Below, piece by piece: positions 1 through 4,406 of a stretch of 5,738 bases of DNA. The DNA is taken from assembly GCA_034172985.1 (NCBI GenBank), contig JAXFDY010000117.1, positions 1 to 5,738 on the forward strand, given 5' to 3'. The notes beneath the pieces were generated by a model, which was given only the letters and a program-made list of their open reading frames with translations, did no database searches and had not been told where the DNA came from. Position numbers and translations under genes: made by a program. Source of the stretch: CAG-303 sp034172985. Lineage in GTDB: Bacteria; Bacillota; Clostridia; Lachnospirales; Lachnospiraceae. How positions within the stretch are numbered: position 1 is the stretch's first letter; each line of letters starts with the position of its first letter.

Positions 1-438
1 GAACTTTTCTAAAAACAATTCATCAATGGAACTGACTGCTTTGGTGTTTAAGACAGAACCTAAAAAATATTTTCTGTAATGTTGTTCATGTCTCTTGATT
101 GTGTTCGGAGAATTTGTGATTACTTTCTTGTAATCCATCCATTCACAGTACAGATTATAAAATGTTTGTTTCTCTGCCTGTTCCTGTACTGAATACAGCT
201 GAATTAACTTATTCCACAGTTCATCCTCTGTTTGTGCTTTTACATGCTTCTTTTTGCCATCTGTACTCTTGAAACACGTCTGCCATCGTTTATCTTTATC
301 TGATGGTGGCGTAACAGAGTACGGATGTATCTTTTTTATTTTATCTTTTTTACTTATCATAATAGCATTTTGCACACTATCTACATCAATAATACCATTT
401 ACTTCGGCTTGGCACAAGTCCTTAATTAATTTGTCCAT
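1..438 (-). CDS. int: Tyrosine recombinase/integrase, N-terminal part (runs off window)
   Basis: 146 codons are visible, from ATG at 438 to the window edge, in frame and open. Residues about 38-72 (HPYSVTPPSDKDKRW...CFKSTDGKKKHVKAQT) look like the AP2-like arm-type DNA-binding domain of phage and transposon integrases: a three-strand pattern with W51 and a GKKK turn. Residues about 92-146 (TFYNLYCEWMDYK...SPNTIKRHEQHYRKYF) resemble the SAM-like core-binding domain. The catalytic R-H-R-Y domain would lie beyond the edge, so activity cannot be judged. By family, the protein would insert and excise the element at an attachment site. A Shine-Dalgarno AGGGGGG lies about 5 nt before the ATG and overlaps the last base of the rep stop codon, and the gap to rep is only 10 nt. 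The gene is therefore the downstream member of the rep operon and probably translationally coupled. The family call is firm; specificity is unknown. Confidence 0.85.
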   Translation of the reverse strand, partial: MDKLIKDLCQAEVNGIIDVDSVQNAIMISKKDKIKKIHPYSVTPPSDKDKRWQTCFKSTDGKKKHVKAQTEDELWNKLIQLYSVQEQAEKQTFYNLYCEWMDYKKVITNSPNTIKRHEQHYRKYFLGSVLNTKAVSSIDELFLEKF

Positions 439-448
439 TATGACCCCC

Positions 449-1546
449 CTATTCTTTAAATGGTGTTGATTCTGAATCAGCAGATTTAAAGTCAGATGCA
501 ATACCTTCTGCACGATTTTTTATATCATCATAAGATATAAAATCTTTTGCATCCATTTCATAAGTATGATATTCTCCATCATCTGTTTTCCAGTGATACA
601 CATATTTTGTTATACGTCTTAATAACTGGTACTCACTGTCTTTTTCTCTGTTATTTATATCTACCATGCCTTCATATATATCATGTGGAGTAAAAATAGA
701 TGTGATATGTATTTCTTCCCACAGGCTGTAGACATTGCTATATCTGGCATGAACAGGTGTTCGATACCCTTGTAATAACTGTAGAAAATATCCAAAATTC
801 AGACTTTTTTCCTTAACCTCGTCCAGAAACAATACTTTCTCTCCTTGGTAATTATCAAGTAGTGCAGTACAATTATTTGCATAATCACTGGCATAGAACA
901 CCTCATCTGCACCATATTTTTGACATAGATTTACATATTCGTATGACTTGCCAGAACCACTGGAACCAAGCTCCCAGACTACAGTTACTTCTCTAATTGG
1001 TGGTGTCTCTGCGAATCGTCTGGCAAAGAAGTGTTTACGTATCAATGATTCATACTGTCGTAACACTATTGATTGCGCCATAATTTGTTCTGGGCGTAAT
1101 CCATCATCCAACATAGATTCTATCTGTTCAAGCATTGCAACCCTGTCATTTGACAGATAAACTTTTGGAATTTCCCCCTCCTCATAAAAGGTATCTGGGA
1201 AATTTGTTTCAGCCTTATCTGCATATTTAATACCATCTTTTCTTATGTAGGCTCTGCAATCCTGTGGCGTACCCATTACTTGTTGTTCTATATGGCTGTG
1301 ATTAAAAGCACGCTGTACAGCCGACCAACGCTTTTTCTTAGAAAGCAGTATATAGATATGGGTATGATAACAGCTACCTTGTTCATCACACATACACCAG
1401 TAGACAACATTCTTGAATTTTGAATGGATTATCTCAATGATGTGTTCGTGAGTGTATCCGTAATCAAGTGGATTGTTAAGTGTTAAGAAGAATGACTTTG
1501 ACTGTTTGTCATATGTTGTTTTGCTTTTTTCTGTTGAATCGCTCAT
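449..1546 (-). CDS. rep: CRESS-like rolling-circle replication initiator (HUH endonuclease + SF3 helicase)
   Basis: 365 residues. The N-terminal HUH domain shows motif I FFLTLNNP (19-26), motif II HTHIYILL (61-68, H61 and H63 as metal ligands) and motif III AYIRK (99-103, with catalytic Y100 and K103). The C-terminal ATPase domain shows Walker A GSSGSGKS (194-201), Walker B VLFLDEV (238-244), a motif C-like ITSIFTP (281-287) and an arginine-finger-like LLRRIT (308-313). By family it nicks one origin strand, stays on the 5' end through the tyrosine, and unwinds DNA for rolling-circle replication. This architecture is that of CRESS-DNA virus Reps and the related bacterial pCRESS/phytoplasma plasmid Reps, and the length is normal for them. 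The motif C Asn of viral Reps is replaced by Ile. The start is set by GGGAGGA, 7 nt before the ATG; that sequence is inside a long hairpin (1552-1596). The rep gene is followed by int after 10 nt. Function is confident; the cognate origin is an inference. Confidence 0.92.
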   Translation of the reverse strand: MSDSTEKSKTTYDKQSKSFFLTLNNPLDYGYTHEHIIEIIHSKFKNVVYWCMCDEQGSCYHTHIYILLSKKKRWSAVQRAFNHSHIEQQVMGTPQDCRAYIRKDGIKYADKAETNFPDTFYEEGEIPKVYLSNDRVAMLEQIESMLDDGLRPEQIMAQSIVLRQYESLIRKHFFARRFAETPPIREVTVVWELGSSGSGKSYEYVNLCQKYGADEVFYASDYANNCTALLDNYQGEKVLFLDEVKEKSLNFGYFLQLLQGYRTPVHARYSNVYSLWEEIHITSIFTPHDIYEGMVDINNREKDSEYQLLRRITKYVYHWKTDDGEYHTYEMDAKDFISYDDIKNRAEGIASDFKSADSESTPFKE

Positions 1547-1551
1547 AAAAA

Positions 1552-1596
1552 AGTCCTCCCATGAAAATTTATTTTATAAATATCCATGAAAGGACT
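1552..1596 (-). promoter_or_regulatory. Hairpin occluding the rep ribosome binding site
   Basis: In minus-strand RNA, AGUCCUUUCAUG (1596-1585) pairs over all 12 positions with CAUGGGAGGACU (1563-1552) using two G-U wobbles. Inside this, two more pairs, one U-U mismatch and an AUUUAU/AUAAAU 6-bp stem close on an AAA loop. The 3' arm contains the whole rep Shine-Dalgarno GGGAGGA. A read-through transcript from the upstream genes would therefore hide the rep ribosome binding site, whereas a transcript starting inside the hairpin would not. As DNA the same inverted repeat could be a cruciform used by Rep. The structure is directly visible; its role is inferred. Confidence 0.7.
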
Positions 1597-1600
1597 AGGG

Positions 1601-1611
1601 TTTTGACGGTA
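1601..1611 (-). repeat. Shared 11-bp box, copy 1 (upstream of rep)
   Basis: The minus strand reads TACCGTCAAAA, preceded by an A-run and T. The identical 11-mer with a similar AT-rich flank recurs at 3512-3522 upstream of the SSB-like operon, and I found no other copy in the window. It lies directly upstream of the rep hairpin. It could be a -35-like element read by the element's own sigma-like factor, a Rep or RHH binding site, or an origin element. Confidence 0.5.
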
Positions 1612-1635
1612 TTTTTATCAGATTTTTTTATTTTT

Positions 1636-2136
1636 TTATGGCTGTATGTGAGATGCCACAGTTATAATAACGTCTGATTCGTTGAAATGCTGTACAGACA
1701 TTACATACAGACCAGATGACAGATAAGGGTACATATACTGGTATTCATCAATACCCACCATACACATATACTTATTTTGTGTATTATAAATATCCCTGTT
1801 CATATTGTCACGAACCTGTAGCAGAAGTGTATTTGCGATTTTTTCTGTGGTGGCTTTAGATAACAGGAATCTAAAACCATATGTACCATCTGTAAACTGC
1901 ACATAATCATAAATTCTAACATCACTTATATCAGTTATTGTGTTAAGTAATGCGTAATGCCTTTTATAGAAGCATTCGCACAGTTCAAAGGCTATTCTGC
2001 ACATCATCTGATAGATTGCTGTATTTAACCTGTTAAGCTGTTGTCTGTGTTCGACTTCAAGTTCTTTCTTGTATTTAAGATTGTAGTAATCATAAATTTT
2101 TTTCATGGTTTTAGATAACATTGTTCTGTATTTCAT
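1636..2136 (-). CDS. Unrecognised 166-residue protein of the rep operon
   Basis: I do not recognise a family. Residues 1-65 are strongly helical and charged (KTMKKIYDYYNLKYKKELEV, then EHRQQLNRLNTAIYQMMCRI), with coiled-coil-like spacing. The rest looks mixed alpha/beta, with GTYGFRFLL (about 84-92) and a beta-like C-terminus LYVMSVQHFNESDVIITVAS. It is Tyr- and Met-rich and has no membrane segment or signal peptide. The ATG overlaps the stop of the preceding gene as ATGA, and GGAGGA lies about 9 nt upstream, so translation is coupled to the 125-residue protein. It is separated from rep by 89 nt that carry the box at 1601-1611 and the rep hairpin. Position suggests a replication or maintenance accessory role, but nothing in the sequence proves this. 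That it is a real gene is well supported by the overlap and ribosome binding site. Confidence 0.75.
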   Translation of the reverse strand: MKYRTMLSKTMKKIYDYYNLKYKKELEVEHRQQLNRLNTAIYQMMCRIAFELCECFYKRHYALLNTITDISDVRIYDYVQFTDGTYGFRFLLSKATTEKIANTLLLQVRDNMNRDIYNTQNKYMCMVGIDEYQYMYPYLSSGLYVMSVQHFNESDVIITVASHIQP

Positions 2137-2510
2137 ATTAAGTCATCCTCCATATATTTTTTTAGATTATCAATAGTTTCAAATCTGTCAGCAGTTGCAA
2201 AGTAGTGATTGTTGGATTCATTATGGAACAGTTTTAATCCAGACAGTTTTACAGCCACAAACGGACTGCCAAGTCTGAACTGACAGAGCATGGCATGATG
2301 CTCGGCAGTATCAAAGTTGTGTTCAGCAGGAATAAACACAGGAATTGAAAGTATCTGTGCATTTGCTTTAACAGGGTCTATTGCCACATTGAGTACCATT
2401 TTATCAGCCTTTAATGTGTCCTGATTACAAGACACACTAAATGTTGATACGACAGCTATATTGGCAGAGGGTATTACATTAATTGTTTCAAATGATATTT
2501 CTTTAATCAT
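2133..2510 (-). CDS. Unrecognised small beta-rich protein (125 residues)
   Basis: The ATG at 2510 is chosen because AGGAGG sits 9 nt upstream and the protein then begins MIKEISFETINVIPS. The same frame is open up to 2618, but the longer form would overlap the preceding gene and lacks a ribosome binding site. Alternating hydrophobic stretches (ANIAVVSTFSVS, KMVLNVAID, SPFVAVKLSGLKLF) indicate a mainly beta fold, and the C-terminus is helical and acidic (TIDNLKKYMEDDLI). No catalytic motif, signal peptide or membrane segment is visible. A small beta-barrel nucleic-acid-binding fold is possible but unproven. The gene starts 13 nt after its upstream neighbour (whose stop overlaps this gene's Shine-Dalgarno) and overlaps the next gene by 4 nt (ATGA), so it is an interior member of the operon. 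Confidence 0.75.
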   Translation of the reverse strand: MIKEISFETINVIPSANIAVVSTFSVSCNQDTLKADKMVLNVAIDPVKANAQILSIPVFIPAEHNFDTAEHHAMLCQFRLGSPFVAVKLSGLKLFHNESNNHYFATADRFETIDNLKKYMEDDLI

Positions 2511-2523
2511 AATCCGTTTCCTC

Positions 2524-2958
2524 CTACACATAATTTGTAATTTTGAAGTCATATGCAATAAGCATAAGTTCGTAGCGGAACTTAGAACCTTGCACATAAA
2601 GATTTGGAAACTCAACATATACAGTGTCCTTGTTTCTTATCAGGAATCTAAGGTCAATGTACTTGTCATAAAGAATATCATTGTTTACGCATGGGATTGT
2701 TACATTGACGCCTCGGTTTGTGTTGGTAATTATCCTTAGTATGATAACTTGTCTGCCCATTGAGTTTTTACGTTTCATAGCATCTACGACATGAAATACA
2801 CAATCATTATCACGACTTAGCGTTTCTGGTGCTATTTCAAGTGTACAGAGTGGAAGTCGCATATTTGTATATGCTGGTTTTTTTAATTTGGATGCTGTTG
2901 CATCATTAACATCTTTGGCATATGTATATCTGGTCGGGGTTATTTCATTGTTCATCAT
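2524..2958 (-). CDS. Unrecognised beta-rich protein (144 residues)
   Basis: I do not recognise a family. The N-terminus is polar and rich in Thr, Asn and Lys (MMNNEITPTRYTYAKDVNDA). After about residue 34 the sequence alternates short hydrophobic strands (LPLCTLEIA, QVIILRIITNT, GVNVTIPC, DTVYVEFPNLYV, FRYELMLIAYDFKI), suggesting a compact beta fold. There is no signal peptide or membrane segment. The start at 2958 has GGAGA about 8 nt upstream; a second Met codon follows immediately, so the true start could be either. The stop (TAG at 2526-2524) overlaps the Shine-Dalgarno of the following gene, which suggests coupling. A hairpin at 2990-3006 separates this gene from the SSB-like gene upstream. 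Being cytosolic, small and beside replication genes, it may bind nucleic acid or another replication protein, but that is guesswork from position. Confidence 0.72.
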   Translation of the reverse strand: MMNNEITPTRYTYAKDVNDATASKLKKPAYTNMRLPLCTLEIAPETLSRDNDCVFHVVDAMKRKNSMGRQVIILRIITNTNRGVNVTIPCVNNDILYDKYIDLRFLIRNKDTVYVEFPNLYVQGSKFRYELMLIAYDFKITNYV

Positions 2959-2989
2959 ATTTTAATTCTCCAATCTTTTTAAATGTTGA

Positions 2990-3006
2990 GGGCGTTATGC
3001 ACGCCC
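2990..3006 (-). promoter_or_regulatory. Intercistronic GC-rich hairpin
   Basis: A perfect 6-bp stem GGGCGT/ACGCCC with a 5-nt loop lies between the SSB-like gene and the 144-residue gene. On the minus strand no clean U-run follows (UCAACAUUUAAAAAG), so it is not a typical terminator for the operon. It may be a partial terminator or an RNA-stability or processing hairpin that raises SSB-like protein relative to the downstream genes. On the plus strand a T-rich stretch does follow at 3012-3018, but no plus-strand gene ends here. Confidence 0.5.
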
Positions 3007-3026
3007 CCGTTGTTTTTTAGTATCTT

Positions 3027-3446
3027 TTACAGTTCAACTTCATCATCTGTGAAATCTTCAACTTCGTCCTCAATCTTGACAATGTTGATAGTATCAGCTG
3101 TACATGATATACCTGACATCAGTTGACCGTTACGTAGCATGGCATAACATTTACCACGAAGAGTTGATGGTATGCCAAAGTCAGCAGTTACAATTTGATT
3201 GTTTTTTAGTGCAGTAACTATTTTATCAATAGTTGCTTTAGTTTCTACAGGAAGTTTTACTGTCTGTAATTTCCCATGAACAGCGATAATATCCACGGAA
3301 TATCCGTCGATTTCGTCAGTTCTAGTGTTGGTTTCTGGGTTGATTTTGTAGCGAGTGCGAGCCTCTGTAACTGTTACAGTTGGCTTGCGTTTTCCTGTAA
3401 GGGTTGTTTGGTTAAGAACAATGTCTCTTAAAAGTGGTGTAGCCAT
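3027..3446 (-). CDS. Putative SSB-like ssDNA-binding protein with acidic tail (139 residues)
   Basis: No family is recognised with certainty. The N-terminus is basic and Thr-rich (about residues 10-45, GKRKPTVTVTEARTRYKINP). The middle alternates beta-like strands with one helix (GYSVDIIAVHGKLQTVKLP, then ATIDKIVTALKNNQIVTADF). The last 15 residues (IEDEVEDFTDDEVEL) are highly acidic. A beta-rich core followed by an acidic tip is the general plan of phage and plasmid single-stranded DNA-binding proteins, and such a protein fits a rolling-circle element that exposes ssDNA. It is the first gene of the operon, with a strong AAGGAGG about 9 nt before the ATG and its own leader (hairpin 3474-3489, promoter-like region 3494-3523). 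Position suggests high expression. The gene is certain; the SSB role is an inference and no aromatic ssDNA-binding signature could be confirmed. Confidence 0.7.
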   Translation of the reverse strand: MATPLLRDIVLNQTTLTGKRKPTVTVTEARTRYKINPETNTRTDEIDGYSVDIIAVHGKLQTVKLPVETKATIDKIVTALKNNQIVTADFGIPSTLRGKCYAMLRNGQLMSGISCTADTINIVKIEDEVEDFTDDEVEL

Positions 3447-3473
3447 TTTTATGACCTCCTTAAATTTTTATTT

Positions 3474-3489
3474 TGTAAGTTGCCTTACA
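3474..3489 (-). promoter_or_regulatory. Leader hairpin with GNRA loop, or operator
   Basis: On the minus strand TGTAAG and CTTACA form a perfect 6-bp stem closed by GCAA, a GNRA-class tetraloop. It lies between the candidate -10 (3499-3494) and the ribosome binding site of the SSB-like gene, so it would be at or near the 5' end of the operon mRNA and could stabilise it. As DNA it could equally be a repressor operator. Confidence 0.45.
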
Positions 3490-3493
3490 TATA

Positions 3494-3523
3494 ATTATGT
3501 TTTACAGAACATTTTGACGGTAA
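3494..3523 (-). promoter_or_regulatory. Candidate promoter of the SSB-like/rep/int operon
   Basis: On the minus strand TTACCG (3523-3518) lies 18 nt upstream of CATAAT (3499-3494). The -35 is weak for the housekeeping sigma factor and falls inside the 11-bp box shared with the rep upstream region. The site sits just after the terminator of the sigma-like gene and before the SSB-like gene, where an operon promoter is expected. It may depend on the element's own sigma-like factor. Confidence 0.4.
3512..3522 (-). repeat. Shared 11-bp box, copy 2 (upstream of the SSB-like operon)
   Basis: TACCGTCAAAA on the minus strand is identical to the copy at 1601-1611 and likewise has an A/T-rich 5' flank. 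It overlaps the candidate -35 of the operon promoter. See copy 1 for possible roles. Confidence 0.5.
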
Positions 3524-3529
3524 TTTTTT

Positions 3530-3565
3530 AAAAAAAATGTAGGAAGATTTTTTCTTCCCACATTT
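3530..3565 (-). terminator. Rho-independent terminator of the sigma-like gene
   Basis: Minus-strand RNA folds AAAUGUGGGAAGA (3565-3553) onto UCUUCCUACAUUU (3547-3535), 13 pairs with one G-U, closed by a 5-nt A loop. The 3' arm runs into a U-tract of 8 counting its last three bases. It begins 18 nt after the stop codon of the sigma-like gene and should insulate it from the SSB-like operon. Confidence 0.88.
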
Positions 3566-3583
3566 TCGGCTTTTAATATATTT

Positions 3584-4222
3584 TTAAAGCAACTTTTTTA
3601 GTCGACCAATAGCATTATTAATGCAAGACTGAACAGAAGTGCGACCGATACCAAGTAAAGATGCTGTTTTTTCTTGTGTGTAGTTATTGAAATAATACAG
3701 CCACAATACTTCTTGCTGTTTCTTAGTAAGTTTTTTATATGCTTCTTTAAGTTTTTTATAAGTACACTCTTTTTCATACTTTTTTATTATATCATCAGCA
3801 ATATCTGGAACAGACAAATTAATGTTATATTGTTCAAATTTAATTTCTTCTTCTACTGGCTTAACACTTCTTGCATAACTGTTTCTTGCTAATCTCATTT
3901 CACCAATCATTGCAAGTGCCAATATTGCATTATCGCAATATTCACTTTCTGGAACAGTAAAATGTGTACCATCTACGAACTTGTATTCAATTTTTAATGC
4001 ATCCAGTGTGAATATTGTGTAGTATTTTTGATGCTCATACAGTATGTATCCATTTCTGTAGACTGTTAATGTATTGTCATTAACTGGAGTTTGGAATAAT
4101 ATGGAATAATTTTCATCTGCCAACAGTTTTCTTGTGATTTTGCGTTTACTGTCTATTTTGGGTGCTTCGTTTTCCTTTAAGAGATTTTTTAATTCTTTTA
4201 TTGTTATGTTTTTGTAACTCAT
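3584..4222 (-). CDS. Sigma-70 region 4-like regulator (212 residues)
   Basis: The C-terminal 50 residues (LTKKQQEVLWLYYFNNYTQE, then KTASLLGIGRTSVQSCINNA) are a clear sigma-70 region 4 helix-turn-helix, which in sigma factors contacts the -35 element. No convincing region 2 is visible, so it may be a sigma-like activator rather than a full sigma factor. The N-terminus beginning MSYKNITIKELKNLL resembles sigma-like proteins common in clostridial mobile elements, which favours the ATG at 4222. An in-frame TTG at 4246 is the alternative start, and a stop codon lies just upstream of it. Neither start has a Shine-Dalgarno at proper distance. A GGAGAAACGG sequence instead serves an overlapping out-of-frame leader ORF, and the ATG sits in a perfect hairpin (4218-4235), so translation may be coupled to the leader. 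The gene ends at a strong terminator. It probably controls element genes, perhaps through the 11-bp boxes. Confidence 0.82.
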   Translation of the reverse strand: MSYKNITIKELKNLLKENEAPKIDSKRKITRKLLADENYSILFQTPVNDNTLTVYRNGYILYEHQKYYTIFTLDALKIEYKFVDGTHFTVPESEYCDNAILALAMIGEMRLARNSYARSVKPVEEEIKFEQYNINLSVPDIADDIIKKYEKECTYKKLKEAYKKLTKKQQEVLWLYYFNNYTQEKTASLLGIGRTSVQSCINNAIGRLKKLL

Positions 4223-4256
4223 ATACAAATATGAGGCTGAATTCAATTTCTAACAT
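4146..4256 (-). CDS. Possible leader ORF overlapping the sigma-like gene (36 residues)
   Basis: ATG at 4256 has the only good Shine-Dalgarno here (GGAGAAACGG, start about 8 nt further on). It opens a 36-codon frame, starting MLEIEFSLIF, that overlaps the first 26 or so codons of the sigma-like gene in another frame. The composition is ordinary and no family is recognised. Ribosomes translating it would melt the hairpin over the sigma-like ATG, so it may act as a translational-coupling leader. The other reading is a 1-nt sequencing or natural frameshift near the start of the sigma-like gene. Confidence 0.35.
   Translation of the reverse strand: MLEIEFSLIFVYELQKHNNKRIKKSLKGKRSTQNRQ
4218..4235 (-). 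promoter_or_regulatory. Hairpin enclosing the sigma-like gene start codon
   Basis: CTCATAT (4218-4224) and ATATGAG (4229-4235) form a perfect 7-bp stem with a 4-nt loop. The ATG (4222-4220) is in the 3' arm of the RNA hairpin. This would lower independent initiation at that ATG unless a ribosome on the overlapping leader ORF opens it. Confidence 0.55.
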
Positions 4257-4309
4257 GTTACCGTTTCTCCTTTCTTTTTTTATTAGCGCTATGTCCTATC
4301 GACAAGATT

Positions 4310-4340
4310 ATTATGCCATATCTTATAAATCAGTTGACAA
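4310..4340 (-). promoter_or_regulatory. Candidate promoter of the sigma-like gene
   Basis: The minus strand has TTGTCA (4340-4335) and CATAAT (4315-4310) with an extended -10 TGG immediately before it. The 19-nt spacer is long, but extended -10 promoters tolerate a poor -35. Transcription would start near 4303 and give a leader of roughly 45 nt before the leader ORF. The -35 overlaps that of the divergent plus-strand promoter. Confidence 0.45.
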
Positions 4341-4362
4341 CATAGGAGAATCATGCCAAAAT
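4334..4362 (+). promoter_or_regulatory. Candidate promoter of the RHH-protein gene
   Basis: A perfect TTGACA (4334-4339) is followed after 17 nt by CAAAAT (4357-4362), with TGC just upstream as an extended -10. The start site would be near 4369, about 38 nt before the ATG at 4407. The TTGACA is the core of the palindrome GTTGACAAC (4333-4341), so a protein bound there could control both divergent genes. Confidence 0.5.
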
Positions 4363-4406
4363 ATAGATGAAATAGTAGTCGAAAAAGCATAGGAATTGGT
4401 GACTAA

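Noticed and set aside
254..469. Plus-strand 71-codon ORF
   Set aside because: It is antisense to the integrase and the end of rep, with no ribosome binding site; a shadow frame.
948..1160. Plus-strand 70-codon ORF
   Set aside because: Antisense to the conserved helicase region of rep.
1547..1635. rep-upstream hairpin as the sole replication origin
   Set aside because: Its loop is only TTT and holds no NANTATTAC-like motif; the stem-loop at 5262-5297 is a better origin candidate, so the regulatory reading is preferred here.
2511..2618. N-terminal extension of the 125-residue protein up to 2618
   Set aside because: It would overlap the preceding gene by about 95 nt and has no Shine-Dalgarno, whereas the ATG at 2510 has a perfect one.
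2461..2739. Plus-strand 92-codon ORF
   Set aside because: Antisense to two operon genes that have good ribosome binding sites; low-complexity hydrophobic translation.
3674..3892. Plus-strand 72-codon Phe-rich ORF
   Set aside because: Antisense to the Lys-rich part of the sigma-like gene, which explains the Phe runs.
4162..4392. Plus-strand 76-codon ORF across the divergent promoter region
   Set aside because: It covers the start of the sigma-like gene and both candidate promoters and has no ribosome binding site.
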